From Phymatolithon calcareum (lineage: Eukaryota; Rhodophyta; Florideophyceae; Hapalidiales), in assembly GCA_977006965.1 (NCBI GenBank), contig OZ345356.1, forward strand, positions 496,001-560,000: a DNA stretch of 64,000 bases. The letters run 5' to 3'. The translations under genes and the position numbers were made by a program. Of the stretch, positions 19,636 to 30,880 are shown one piece after another. Positions within the stretch are counted from its first letter, which is position 1, and each line of letters opens with the position of its first letter. The notes beneath the pieces were generated by a model that saw nothing but the letters and a program-made list of their open reading frames with translations, did not search any database and was not told the origin of the DNA.

Positions 19636-20649
19636 ATGGACCGGGGCGCGTTCGAGCAGTTTCAGGCGCGCCTGCGCTCGCCGCTGGAGACGATCGCGGC
19701 TTCGGCGATTATCGCCATGACGTGTCTGCGACGTGTGTTTCGCAGCGGCGCGCGGGTGCCGTTCATGCTGTGCGGGCACGTATACGCGCGGCCGCCGCGC
19801 GAGATATACCTACTGGTGGCGGTGTCGGCGATCATGGCCCTGCTGAGCGTGATGGGCGACGCCGTGGGATGCTACCGCACGGTGCTGCGCCGCGGCGCCG
19901 GGCAACCCACCGCGCGCCTCGTGCCCAGCGTGGGCACCGACGCCCACGTGGGGCACGTCGCCCTGTACACGCGCCGCTGGACGCTGCTCTGCGACGCCGT
20001 GGTCTACGTCGCCATCGCCGTCTTCGGCACCTGGTACCTCGGCCACCGGATAACTCAGGCGCATGTCGCGTTCGGAGGCATCACCGCCGTGCAGGTGTTC
20101 AATCTCGTGCTTGGCGTCGCCAACGCCGCGCTCCCGCCGCAGAAGCGCAAGACGTTCGACGCCGTCGTCAAGTTCCTCAGTGTCTTCGTTACAGACCGTG
20201 AGTACTACGACCTCGGCCTCGAGGACCGCGACTGGAGCCCGTCAGAGTCCGACGAAGCTGAGGACGGCTTCACCGACGCGCTCCGCGTGCAGTCTGGAGG
20301 TGCCGAATTCGATGTCGACGGCAAAAAATCGCTCTACGTTCCCGGTGCCGGAAGTTTCGGTCTGCTATACGAGGATGCATGGTTTGTCGCCGGAAACCCG
20401 GTTCAGGTCGAAAAGCAGGACCTAGACTTTCGCCTTGTACCGCTCAGAGTGCCGTACGCGCTCGTGTGGTATTCCATCTATGAGGGGTTTCTTGAGATGG
20501 ACGGATACAAGGGCGCAGACGAGATCGACAAGTGTGTCGTTTGGTTGATACTCGTATCCGCGATCTCCGGGATATGCGTCAGCTACATCCCGGGTCCCTG
20601 CTTGGTAATCAAGAATAATTGCAAAGCTTTAACCGACCCCAACCGCTGA
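19636..20649 (+). CDS. Tandem four-span membrane protein family, copy 2
   Basis: Intact 337-residue single-exon frame with ATG at 19636, conserved in all copies. Predicted spans are about 57-79, 118-137, 142-166 and 299-324. Between spans 3 and 4 lies a soluble part of about 130 residues with an acidic patch (SPSESDEAED) and a conserved LVPLRVPYALVWYSIYEGFLE. It is unlike any family I know. Relative to copies 1, 3 and 4 it lacks a few residues in the loop GSFGLLYEDAWFVAGNPVQ. Spans 1-2 match copy 4 closely (VAVSAIMALLSVMGDAVG). The first third is very GC-rich. Homology to other copies stops about 40 bases after the TGA, where unrelated sequence begins. Confidence 0.8.
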   Translation: MDRGAFEQFQARLRSPLETIAASAIIAMTCLRRVFRSGARVPFMLCGHVYARPPREIYLLVAVSAIMALLSVMGDAVGCYRTVLRRGAGQPTARLVPSVGTDAHVGHVALYTRRWTLLCDAVVYVAIAVFGTWYLGHRITQAHVAFGGITAVQVFNLVLGVANAALPPQKRKTFDAVVKFLSVFVTDREYYDLGLEDRDWSPSESDEAEDGFTDALRVQSGGAEFDVDGKKSLYVPGAGSFGLLYEDAWFVAGNPVQVEKQDLDFRLVPLRVPYALVWYSIYEGFLEMDGYKGADEIDKCVVWLILVSAISGICVSYIPGPCLVIKNNCKALTDPNR

Positions 20650-20890
20650 CAAATGTAGATTTTCAGAAGACATCTCTTTATTCTGTTCGTACTGGGATCG
20701 TACAACAGGGATGCAGTACAGAAAAATCTGTACAGGGGGGTCGCTATATAGTGCCACATAGAACCAGACTAAAAAAATGCGCACTATTTAGGTTCCGCAC
20801 TACATGAAATTTGAGGGACCGTTTCGCACTACTGTAAGCGTGTTTGCCGTGACCCCGAACGAAGTTGTACGGAGAAGGGGGAGAACGATT

Positions 20891-21420
20891 TTACTGGCGT
20901 GTTTTATCTTCAGAACGCTTGTTGAACATCTCTGAGACAAGTAGCTGTCTCTGCTTCTCATTGTTCTGCTTACGGATAGCGTCTATGAATACCCGAAATG
21001 CTCGTTGAAGATGACTACTAGCGTCAGGAAGGTTACACAAAAACGCGGACTCTTGGAGGGCGAAACATGGTGTGCAGCTCAGTGAGAGCTGGGGGAGATG
21101 CGATAACCGCAGAAACTTCTTCGTTTTCGCTTTCATTGTCAGGTTCTATTGGGCTTTGGGCTACAACCTCCTCCAATATATCCGAAACATCGGAAACGAA
21201 CGCCTCCTGAACGTCTGTATTATCTTCAACCTCAAACCAATGCTCCACATCCTCGTGTCTGACGTCATCATCGATTTCAGCTCTCAGGATGTCGTCACTC
21301 GGTAAACAGACTTTCAGTTTACGCAACATCTCGATGACGTCGCTGACAACATGTGAAGTGCTTCAAGCTTTTGTTGAAGCGTCAGCCGCGTTCTCTTCTG
21401 CCCTGGGTGCCCCATCACTG
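20891..21420 (-). pseudogene. Pogo/Tigger-like transposase remnant, catalytic core missing
   Basis: From about 21410 the minus strand reads MGHPGQKRTRLTLQQKLEAL, typical of the N-terminal helix-turn-helix of CENP-B/pogo transposases (KR-LTL--KLE). After a phase change, 21329-21033 encodes an acidic stretch (DNTDVQEAFVSDVSDILEE, later EPDNESENEE). Then 21136-20891 encodes a helical tail (LPDASSHLQRAFRVFIDAIR), which resembles the C termini of these transposases. The DDE nuclease domain, expected between them, is absent. The frames overlap with shifts, so no functional protein is expected. Confidence 0.55.
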
Positions 21421-21550
21421 TCGGCGGCGTGAAGATGGTGAGCTGAGGAGACGAAGAGGAGAATGGCGGCCAGGAATGCCCTGTAAGCAGCCACAGCCTG
21501 TGTCTTTGATATAATAATCGTGCCAGCCCAAAATGGGTGGCACTAAGTAG

Positions 21551-22084
21551 AAGAGATGAGGACGTAAGGGAAGCAATGAAGGATATTGAATATCTCAAGA
21601 TGTATGAAGACTTGCGACAAGCCCTTCAGAAAGCCCAGGAGGGATCTGTCGCGAAGAAGAGGAGGAGAGAAGAAACAATTAAGGTATAGGAAAAGGAAGA
21701 AGAAGGCAGATCAATGAAGATTCCTATTGAAGGCAAGCTACCAGGGATCTTTTACATAGGAGAAAGAACAACACGTTTAAGGTGCCTAAGGTTGACATTC
21801 AACCGAGCACCCCTTTGGAGGAAATCAGTGTTGGGTGCTTACTGTGGGATTACCGCGGTGGTCGAACTAGTCGCCTTACAACGTACTCTAGCGTCATCGA
21901 AGATGAGTACAGAAATTGAGTTTGAGTGCAAGAGACTCACAGGAGCTCTTGTTGGGAGAGAATTACGAATCAAGAACGTTTTGAGCAGCCAGATGACTAT
22001 AGCGTAGAGATTATGCAAGAGCTGCCCCGTTACTCCAAGGTGAGGCTTTGGGAGCTCTCAAAAATAAAATCATCAAATATCCCC
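21551..22084 (+). mobile_element. LINE family 1 fragment inside the Tigger-type element
   Basis: About 534 bases of 3' end, from aagagatgaggacgtaagg to atcaaatatcccc, flanked by TAAGTAG (21544-21550 and 22085-22091). It is very close to the 26343 copy. The frame carries a TAG in EETIKV*EKEEE. The intact tail frame is 21714-22007. Confidence 0.88.
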
Positions 22085-22249
22085 TAAGTAGAGGGTGGCA
22101 CTATATAACCCGGCACTATATAGTGAACCCCCCCCTGTACAGTATGCAGCAAGTTTATCAGAAACAACTTGTGGGAGGTCGTTTCAAAACACAGTATTCT
22201 GTACTTCGGTCTATACCGGGGGGTTTTGTGTTGTGTCTGGAAGCAGTAC

Positions 22250-23101
22250 TTTTTTTTTTTATTGCAATTTTTTTTAAAGCCCCGCAGTCATACAAATATA
22301 CGGGCAGGGCTTCCTCAGGTGCTGCCCTCGCTAGGGCGGCTCTACTCTTATGTCTGGCATTCTATCTGGGACCCTAGCATGTGTTCGGTTGTTTTGATTG
22401 CTCTTCGTAACAGTTTCGAGGCGCCGCTTCTTCTTTTAGTACAGGTCTTCTTCATGCTGCATACTCTCGATGATGCTTTTGCTGAAGAGCAAAAGGTCAT
22501 CTAATGCCTTCTCAGTTGCCGCTCTGTCGTCTTCCTTGAGTTCATAGACCGGCAAGTTGCGATCCAGGGTCTCCATGTGCTGTCTGACTTTGTTTCCGAA
22601 TCTATCTGCCATCAGTGTGGTAGACACTTGGGGAAATCTTCCAAAGACGTACTGAACCGCCAGTTGCCTGTGTTTCAGTTGTGGAAATTTGAGTATTGCG
22701 GGTAGTTCTCTTGTCTTGTCGTATGGAATTTTCCTCTTTCTCTTTGATTCCAGGCTTTCTCCTTCCTTTTTCAGGAATGCTGATCGGAGTTCTTCTGCAG
22801 ATTAGTTCTCTATTATGTGCTTCATCGCTTCATCAAACGGTTCTCTGGTTTCCATCGATGTGATGTCGTTACTTGTGACTTGAAGCTCTTCTGAATTCCT
22901 TCTCTCTGGTGGTTGCATCAGAAACTTTTCTTTCTTCGCTATGGTCCTTCTCAGCATCTTGAAAGCTAGTATTTCCCGTCGATGGGAAGCAGCTTGGATT
23001 CGACATATTAGTCGAAGTCTATCCGTCTTTCCTCGTGCCAGTGGCCCGAAGACTTGTCTGAAAAACGTTTGTTCCACTTCCTTGACCGCGCTCTGGACAT
23101 T
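22250..23101 (-). mobile_element. LINE family 4, 5'-truncated, 12-bp target duplication
   Basis: Flanked by TGGAAGCAGTAC (22238-22249 and 23102-23113). A T-run at 22250 is the poly(A) tail in reverse. The 3' UTR (tttaaagccccgcagtca.acaaatatacgggcagggctt) matches 36592 and 2656. The coding part is in two shifted minus frames (22802-23077 and 22436-22627). It contains RTIAKKEKFLMQPPERRNSE and the C-terminal module seen complete at 36841-37437. Confidence 0.85.
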
Positions 23102-23113
23102 TGGAAGCAGTAC

Positions 23114-24600
23114 TGTAACTCATTTCGCGGACATTTCTCAATTAGTCTACACCAGGGGAACTGTCCCCTGTCTATACTGTACCGGACTTGCTGTGCTCGT
23201 GTTTGTTGAAGCAGTTCCGAAACTTTTGGAGCCCCTCCTCAAGGACGTTGTTCTGTACTTGTTCTCATCGCTCCTACTCATTTTGCGAACGTTCGAGTTC
23301 TGAAAACTCTCAAGGAGAGGCGGCCCCACTTCTCGATCGTTTTGCATGTAACTCATCTCGAGAGATGTAGGGACGCAAACGGACTACTAGCTTAGAGAAT
23401 GTGTGCTGAGAAAGCCAAAACACTCGTCGAAACTGCACATTGACAAAATACGGAGTAAAGTGCTCGAACGACATTCCTTCTCCCCTCTTGGATGGGGATC
23501 GATGTGGAGCGATGACTCAAACATCCACAGATTAAGTTAGGTTGGGACAAATGTACTGTGAGTAAACCGGTGGTGACAATCGCTCGGTTGGCGCCGTCCA
23601 TCATGGTGTCCCAGAATTTGCAGTGAGAAGGGAGTTGGGAGGGACTTGCGTACCGCAACGCGCGCCAAAATGCAAAGTCGCGCCAAAGGATGCAGTAAAG
23701 TTTACAGAAAAAGCTGTACATACGGAAACTGATTTGCAAAGGAGCACTATGCTCCGGATGTTGCCGATACGGATGGAAAAGATAAATTTTACTGTTGTTG
23801 TTGAAGCTGATATTTAGAAGTTGAAGCGGTGACTCTACTTCTCTGCATTAAAAAACTGCATAACAGCGCTTCCTATTCTTTTCAAATCTACTATCGATCT
23901 ATCTGTAACATCACACCCGTGGCAAGACAAGACCTATGTCTTACTCCAAAAGTCCGAGATGCTTCATGCAAAAAAGAGACACAATTAAGAAGATGGCATT
24001 GGCTGTTCGCTTATACATCACTATAGTGCAAATGCTTACTTTTCGAGAATAGATGGGTCATGAAACTGAATTTGTAAGGGTCTTCGATAAGGTATATGCC
24101 TGAGATCAAAGAAATTTGTTTTCTCCAAGACGGGTACCAGATGTGAATTTCACATCTGGAAGACGAGCTTGCCCGACTGGGAAAATGTTCTACGTCGAGA
24201 ATGAAGCAAGTGCTGATCAAGCCAATATCGACAATGGGAGAAGATAAGTTCTCTAGGGCGATTAATATCATCCGCAACCATACAGAACAAAGTACAGGAC
24301 TGAGAGCCAAGAAACAAGAGTAGAAATCAGGGTGCCATGAATCCTCAGTTGGGTAGTTATCCACCTTTACAATAAACTATGGTACTTCGATTTGAAGCCT
24401 TCTACTAGACGTGCTAGCCTCTTAGGGAAATAAAGCAATCATACATACATACATCGATCCTCACTGCACATCATCAGCATCATCATGTACACTGCTTCGT
24501 CATCACACAGGCGCCCACAAGCCTTGCAGAAGTAATTCATTTTGTGTATGTCATATGGCTCCTTATGTGTGTATGTGTGGTACTTGGAAAGAGACTAACG
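23114..24600. other. Unassigned accessory sequence with a (CATA)n retroelement tail
   Basis: No convincing gene. The longest frames (23392-23739 and 24011-24364, both minus) lack motifs. At about 24430 aataaagcaatcatacatacatacat looks like the 3' end of another plus-strand retroelement, with a CATA tail. Its 5' limit is not visible. The motif aagttgaagcggt at 23819 recurs at 34200. Confidence 0.4.
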
Positions 24601-24800
24601 CTTATGACTTTCCCCCTCGAGGTCCCGAAGGAGACCAGAGGTGGGTTTTTGTAGTCCACTGAATCGTGTTACTCCAACAAAAAAGAAATCTCCTCCATAG
24701 ACAGAATCTAGCCCAAACCTCTTGGCCTTAGGAAAGTTGGCCCGAGCGTCAGCAGATGCGTTGGTAACTTTTAAATAAAAATCTACCTTTCTTCTTCCTC
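24600..24800 (+). mobile_element. LINE family 2, 3' fragment
   Basis: Sequence from ccccctcgaggtcccgaagg to gcgttggtaacttttaaata, ending in cttcttcctcttct, is the reverse complement of the 3' ends at 30474 and 34386. The tail is TTC-rich instead of poly(A). It contains only 3' UTR. Confidence 0.7.
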
Positions 24801-24904
24801 TTCTAACGCTTATGAAGCATTAACATTATGAGCATGTGAGACCTGGTGCTCTATCTTTTGTCCAGATTTTCTTAGTCATACTTTCCGTTGGTTGTTGCCA
24901 CATT

Positions 24905-25556
24905 ATCAGGTATTACGTAGTCCAAAGGTCCTGTATTCCAAAACACGACTCCGGATTTTGAAACCGAAGAACAGCGACGCATTTCCCTGATGCACAGGCT
25001 TCATTTCCCATTGCACTGCGCAGTGTTGCAAGCTGAGCTGTGTAAAGCATAGAGACTGGACAAACGAGTCTGCATTCTTTCGTTACAGAACTCAAATTTG
25101 TCCACGGCCTTATCATACGAACGACCGCTTTTTCCACGGTTCTTTCTCTGCGCGCGAGCGTACGCTCCATGTCAGCCACGACTTGCGTTGCACAGCATCC
25201 ACTATGACAGTGGGTAGTGCACTCGTTCTGCCAGCATCCCACTAGTATTCTGATTGCCAGTGATGAGGCTCGCGTGTATTGCTAAAAGCCGTGGCTGAAA
25301 TGGAGCGTATGCTCGCGAGTAGACGAAGAACCGTGGTAAAAGCGGTCGTTCATAAGGCGTGGACAAATTTGAGTTCTGTAACGTAAAAATGCAGACTCAT
25401 TTGCCCCGTTTCTGTATGATATACACGACTCAGCATGCACCACAACCCAGTGCAATGGGAAATGAAGTCTGTGCATCAGGGTAATGCGTCGCTGATTTTC
25501 GCTTTTTATAATTGGAATGCACGAGCGTTGGACTACAGTACAGTAATACCTGATGA
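24905..25556. repeat. Foldback element with about 280-bp inverted arms
   Basis: The left arm (24905 to about 25200, from atcaggtattacgtagtcca) is the inverted copy of the right arm (about 25270-25555, ending gtaatacctgat). The arms are imperfect, with roughly four of five bases matching by eye. The spacer is about 70 bases. Weak frames exist in both arms on the minus strand. It is probably a foldback DNA element or two inverted copies of one element. Transcription would give a long hairpin RNA. Confidence 0.65.
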
Positions 25557-25885
25557 TATGGCAAATCGCACACAGCATTTTCCTGGGCATCGGAATAACA
25601 GTGCTACAGTACACCCTTTCTACAGGGTGCTGATGTGGAATCTATAAGAAATGGTGTCTTTGAAATCGACATACTGTAAAGCTGTCCACCAAACTTCATC
25701 ACAATAAAGCGATCACCTCAACACCTACATTGACATTTATCATTCTCTCCTGAAACGCACTCTTGAAATCATACATCCACCAAAGGCTTAAAAACAGATC
25801 TCAAATTCTTCTTACTTTCACATTCTGCTAACTGATATCCTGGGTGCCTTGAAGGACTATTATTTCACTTCGCTTTCTGCAACTG

Positions 25886-28260
25886 TTGAATATGCAAACA
25901 ATACCCTATGGATTCAAGGTTTACATTGGCTGGGCAATTATTGTGGTCTCCGCGCTATTGCCGTTGATATCGAAAAAGCTGACTCCAATTTGGCGAATAT
26001 TGACCTGGTTGGCACCGACCATTCTGGCGCTTGACGCGAATGCCGGAAACAGACCGAGGATATACTATGGAAAAGCAGTCATTTGGGTTTTCATGCAGGG
26101 GATTTCACTGTTCATTCTGAGTGTCACAAAGGTTTTAAGGCCGATGAAAAGAAACATTTGGGCGTAACTCGTCAGGTGCAACTGCCTATAATGTCTGTAT
26201 TTTTTCTAATCACTTGCTAGATAACTCTTATCGGCAATCAACTTCGAAAGAACATCTCCGTCGGAAAACTGCATCGTGTTAAGAAACCGCGAAATTTGCG
26301 CTTGATCGACAGGACTGTACACTCTACTCCCTACGCCCACTATGAGGAGACGTCATCAAGCAGAAAGGTTTGCATTAAGCCTGGTAAGGCACAAAAAGCG
26401 CCTTGAAGAAACAGAAGAGTACGTTGGAAGAGATGAGGACGTAAAGGAAGCAATGAAGGATATTGAATATCTCAAGATGTATGAAGACTTGCGACAAGCC
26501 CTTCAGAAAGCCCAGGAGGGATCTGTCACGAAGAAGAGGAGGAGAGAAGAAACAATTAAGGTATGGGAAAAGGAAGAAGAAGGCAGATCAATGAAGATTC
26601 CTATTGAAGGCAAGCTACCAGGGATCTTTTACATAGGAGAAAGAACAACACGTTTAAGGTGCCTAAGGTTGACATTCAGCCGAGCACCCCTTTGGAGGAA
26701 ATCAGTGTTGGGTGCTTACTGTGGGATTACCGCGGTGGTCGAACTAGTCGCCTTACAACGTACTCTAGCGTCATCGAAGATGAGTACAGAAATTGAGTTT
26801 GAGTGCAAGAGACTTACCGGAGCTCTTGGTGGGAGAGAATTACGAATCAAGAACGTTTTGAGCAGCCAGATGACTATAGCGTAGAGATTATGCAAGAGCT
26901 GCCCCGTTACTCCAAGGTGAGGCTTTGGGAGCTCTCAAAAATAAAATCATCAAATATCCCCTACGTCCACTACGAAACGAGTCAAATCCGAACCCCACTA
27001 CACCCGTGCCATTTAAAACCCGCTTGGATGGACGACGGAACCAAGGTTTTGACAAGTGACGAGGTGCGATCTCACGTTATACGCGTAAGCTTCCTCACTC
27101 AATACGTCGTTAGCAGAACTTTCAAGTCACCGAATAAGAACGTATTCGTCTACTCAGCGGTCGCTCAATATAGAGCAATTTTGCTATGCTTCGCCCTGGT
27201 TTTTGCAGCGGTGGTTCACGTTGGGCAAGGACTCTTCGCACCAGACGCGAAAGAACGGGATATCATTCAGTCCCTACTGATCTGGCTTACTCTTCCAACA
27301 ATCACACTTCCAGCACTTTTGAAAATCAAGTTTGGAACAAACGCGCAACTGGCACATTTAGTTCGAGGCATCCTACCTGTCGACTCGGATAAGGACATGT
27401 GGACCAGCCTGAACGTGACACCGCGGGATCTTTATGCTGCATTGGCGAACGCGAAAGGCGCAGAATGTATCATTCATAAGACCATTGGCATTGTCGCCTC
27501 TGGGGGATCGGGCATGCTTTACGTCACGGATGTTCGGAAGGCACGGATGTACTGCAAACAATCAATGTTGGGTCTTGGAGAGCACTACATAAGACTAAGT
27601 GACGGCATACGCTTCCTAACATTTAAGCATGGTGAGCCGGACGGGATACGTATCGAGAACACAAATTGGTGGATGCAGACAGAAGCAAAGGACGATACGC
27701 AACAACAAATGGAAGTGTCATCATCGACGCAAACTAGCCTTGGCGATGTTGAAGGCCAACATAGTGCTATAGACATCGAGGACGATTGGACATCCGGATG
27801 GGTAACATTCGGCGGTGTGCTCTCGCCAAACAAGGAAAGTTTCTCAGGGTTCGAAATTCCAAGAATGTGTTTATTTGGCAGACGCCCTGGACATGAAGCA
27901 CAAAGAGAAGATTTGCAGTTTCAACTCGCAGCAGAATTTGCTGCCTCAAAACTATCCATTCAAGATTACAAAAAGCTGTCGAATCTGGTTGAAAAGCGGC
28001 TATCACGAGAGAGCACCAACGCTGTTTTGCTGAAAGTCGGAGGGGGTGTTGGCTCCGCAGCAACTGTGGCAATAGTTTGCGGGGCCGTCATTTCTCTTCC
28101 TCATGCTCTCACTCCCCCCGACGAGTTACCCGGACACGATGACGAAGGTTGGGGACACTCTGTGTACGAGCAGGATAACTACTTGCATGATGAGTGTAAA
28201 AATTGCGACGGGTGGGATAACTACTTTCATGATAATAAAGACGGGTGGGATAATGTATAA
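25886..28260 (+). pseudogene. Uncharacterised multi-span membrane protein gene, split by a LINE
   Basis: 25886-26167 encodes 93 residues with three hydrophobic segments (VYIGWAIIVVSALLPLI; ILTWLAPTILALDA; VIWVFMQGISLFILSV). 26221-26328 is open in another phase, then resumes after the LINE at 26973 and runs to TAA at 28260. A possible short intron lies between 26164 and 26220 (ctaat...ttgctag acceptor), but the phases do not join cleanly. The main part has spans near ILLCFALVFAAVVHVG and LIWLTLPTITLPALL, a long soluble region, a C-terminal span (SAATVAIVCGAVISLP), and an acidic, Trp/His/Asp-rich tail with a repeated GWDN motif. It is not recognisably related to the tandem family. The LINE gives it a chimeric start. 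Confidence 0.6.
26343..26958 (+). mobile_element. LINE family 1 fragment inside the membrane-protein gene
   Basis: Flanked by CCCTACGYCCACTA (26329-26342 with C, 26959-26972 with T). Its frame (MRRRHQAERFALSLVRHKKR to the TAG at 26882) is open, 180 codons. It is the C-terminal region only. The last codons overlap, in another phase, the artificial start of the frame that runs into the host gene. Confidence 0.9.
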
Positions 28261-28740
28261 TCTAAAAACTAGCCCATTTTTTGCAAAGCCGTTGTTTATT
28301 TGATTCATTTCTTTTGCTGTAATTGTCACTCCACTGCAAACACATGCTCAACCTCTTGGAACCGATTATACGCTGTATTGGAAGGTAGAAACCGTATGTT
28401 TTGGTCACAGAGCTGTTTTTCTTCGTAATCGCGTTGTGAGACTACAATAGTGGATACTATGCACGTCATTCCGGTCCCATTGATAAGTGGAGCTGTCGCT
28501 AAATGTATAACGGAAACCTTGGAAGAGCGCAAAGCGAGAGTCTTGGCAGTCTCGTGCCTTTCGACACCTGCCCAGGCTCAATCTATTTCTTCAAACGGAG
28601 ACTTTCTACACATCTTTAGGTATTGAGACCGGCTATGTTTCTTGCAATGAGAATCTTCTGAGTTGGGTCACATTGAATACATAGCTATGAGACAGTGGAC
28701 TGACTACTGGAAGAAGGGCGTACGGCGACGATTACATACA
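28261..28740. other. No gene seen
   Basis: Sequence after the membrane gene's stop. Only frames under 70 codons are present, none with a motif. At about 28740 coding sequence of a reverse transcriptase starts abruptly. Confidence 0.4.
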
Positions 28741-29426
28741 TTGACTTCAGAGCGGCGTTTGACTCCATCGACCATGATCTTCTCATGTCATCTCTTCGAA
28801 GCTACGCGTGCCCGGAAAAATACGTCCGGCTCATATCGCTAATGTACACCACGGCAAGCGTCACAGTCCGATCTCAGCTCTGCAATGGATCACAGGTTTT
28901 CTCCAGAAAGATCCGCATTGAGCGAGGCGTGCTACAAGGAGACATAAAAAGCCCCTTTTGCTTCATCATTGCTCTGGACCTAATCTTCCGACGACACAAC
29001 TCGCAAACAGCTGGCATCACTCTTACGAGAAAAATCCGAATCAACAAACTCGAATATGCTGATGAGCTCATTCGCACATGGGAGTCTCAAGAAGAAAAAC
29101 GAGTGCGGAAGACAGCCTTCATGAGTAATGGCCGTCCCCACTCAATAATAGGACTCCATAAGAGCAGAAGTAGGACTTTAAGCGCGAGATGGTTCTTTGG
29201 TCACTTCCCGCGGAACCCAGTAGAAGTGAAAGAAGAGATGAGGGAATTGGAAATCTGGGCGGTAAGCGCGCTACAGAAAATACTTGTCAAATCAAACTGG
29301 AATAAGGAAGAGGAAAAGGAAGTGGAGCAAGCAATTGATGGCTTTGGTTCCTCGAATGATATAGATTTGGAGCCGGAATACTCTCAGCGAGGCGCAGTGT
29401 CAGAGATCTTATCTCTCGGTAGATAG
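28741..29426 (+). pseudogene. Non-LTR reverse transcriptase fragment, LINE family 3
   Basis: The open part (28785-29426, 213 codons) carries the reverse transcriptase core: RGVLQGDIKSPFCFIIALDL (the xxRG..QGD motif) and KLEYADELI, the position of the catalytic YADD but with Glu as last residue. TIDFRAAFDSIDHDLL-like sequence can be read just upstream in the frame from 28741 (cattgacttcagagcggcgt), supplying the first catalytic Asp. The region between YADE and the C-terminal module is largely missing. The tail has LHKSRSRTLSARWFFGHFP, the same module as in families 2 and 4. The element looks internally deleted and inactive. Confidence 0.75.
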
Positions 29427-29805
29427 GTGGAAAAGGTTTCATTGGATGGTTGTTTCTGACTTCCTTGCGTCCCTCAGACGATCGAGCGGAAACGTAATTA
29501 AGTGGATTTATTGAGAAGGTACCATGTGTTCCAACTTGAGGCAAGCCGGCACCTTTCTAACTTATCTACTTATCGTAGAGTTTGGTACCTGATTTTTGGT
29601 CTGTCTTTGAATTTTTCAAATTTTTCTGCGACTTATTTTCTTGTTCTCTTGTTCATTCTCGTCTCCATCAGTATTTTGGGTCATTTTCTAGATTATTTGG
29701 CCGACTTTTTTCTTTGCTTATTGATTCTCTTTGCTTATTGATTCTTGATACTTGATTCTTGATATTTTTCTTGATTTGATGGGGGAGGACCTACCTAGAT
29801 TTTAG
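29427..29805. other. AT-rich sequence with low-complexity ttgatt/cttattg runs
   Basis: No gene. 29720-29780 is a degenerate repeat (ttgcttattgattctctttgcttattgattcttgatacttgattc). 29500-29545 looks like another retroelement edge. Confidence 0.4.
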
Positions 29806-29818
29806 CCTATCAACTTCC

Positions 29819-30376
29819 TTCCCAAGGGCACAACACGACTGGCAATATTGAACGCGACAAACGATATGCTTCACAAAGCTCTTCTCTGTACCTCTACAGA
29901 GGAATTTGCACGCACCCTAGTCGCTACGACAAGCGTAAACGCAAGAACGCTGAAAAACGCAAAAGAAGAATGGGAAGCATGTCTCCCTTCGAAAGCCACA
30001 GGACGGGAGGGCCGGCGCCCTCCTCAGCCCATCAAGAACGAACTACCACCATTCCTCACCCTCAAAAAAGCGAAGCACAGGCTTCTTTGCACGCACTGGT
30101 TATTTCACCGCTTCCCATATCCTTGGCAAGAACAATCAAGAAACGAAGATTGCAAACTCGATGAAGCTCTCACAGTTATCTCAAACTTAATGCCCAAGCA
30201 ACGACTTTCCGATATTCAAAAAGAGACGCTGGAAATGGCAGTTGATACCGTCCAAAGAAAATGTCCGAAATCAAAATGAAAACGTAAGCGAAGGATTGTA
30301 GCGCAACGAAAAGTCTCTCAGGTGCAATGATAATTGACTAAGGGAGCTTCAATAAAACAGAAATCCATCCATCCAT
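29819..30376 (+). mobile_element. LINE with (CCAT)n tail, 13-bp target duplication
   Basis: Flanked by CCTATCAACTTCC (29806-29818 and 30377-30389). It ends aataaaacagaaatccatccatcc. The coding part 29848-30279 (143 codons, open) holds the C-terminal module: KNELPPFLTLKKAKHRLLCT, then HWLFHRFPYPW, then EALTVISNLMPKQRLSD. No reverse transcriptase remains because of the 5' truncation. Confidence 0.85.
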
Positions 30377-30473
30377 CCTATCAACTTCCGTTTTGAACAT
30401 TATTCTTGATGAATCTCACACTGGCGCTGATCTATATTGTCGGAGCTTATCTTCAAAATTAGAGAAAGAAGAA

Positions 30474-30880
30474 GAAACGTAGATTTTTATTTAAAAGTTA
30501 CCAACGCAACTGCTGACGCCATGAGCAATTTTTCGAGACCAAATTTGGCTTGATTCTGTCCGGTGAAGAGTTTCTTATGGTGGATATTTCAAGGTTCGAT
30601 GGTCTACAGAAACCTACCTCTGGTCCCCTGAGGGGCCTCGAGGGGGAAAATTAGTCCACGTGCATGTGTCACGCGGCAGGGGGGGGGGGCGTCCGATTTG
30701 CAGGGAGTGATTACTCTGCTGTGTAGGGATTCGGGGTTTCGATAGCCTGGAACATGGCTAGGAGCTCGCCAAGTGCTCGCTTAGTCCAGGCGCTGTCTTC
30801 TTTTGAGAGTCTGTCCTTCGAGAGTCCGTTTATGACATCTTCTTTCTTCTATTCCTGACTCTGCTCTTGTCTCCTTCCTG
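30474..30880 (-). mobile_element. LINE family 2 copy, reverse orientation
   Basis: The 3' end at agaaagaagaagaaacgtag (a GAA-rich tail read in reverse) is followed by the 3' UTR shared with 34386 and 24600. The C-terminal coding end around 30725-30850 matches the 34606-35061 protein (LSKDKLS...ALDEILAMYQA-like). A run of ten or more G lies at 30679. The 5' limit is uncertain, near 30880. Confidence 0.65.

Larger units (their letters stand above)
20731..22139 (-). mobile_element. Tigger/pogo-type DNA transposon, internally deleted, TA target
   Basis: Inverted ends tacaggggggtcgctatata at 20731 and the reverse complement of tatatagtgaacccccccc ending at 22139, both with TA at the edge. Minus-strand frames give the front and the tail of a CENP-B/pogo-like transposase with no room for the DDE core. 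A family-1 LINE sits inside. I infer a non-autonomous deletion derivative. Confidence 0.75.

Noticed and set aside
24440-24456. CATA repeats as a CRISPR-like or regulatory array
   Set aside because: Only about three units directly after aataaa. This is the simple-repeat tail of a retroelement.
26164-26220. A 57-bp intron in the broken membrane gene
   Set aside because: The acceptor looks good (ctaat...ttgctag), but no donor joins the flanking frames in phase. It is left as a possibility only.
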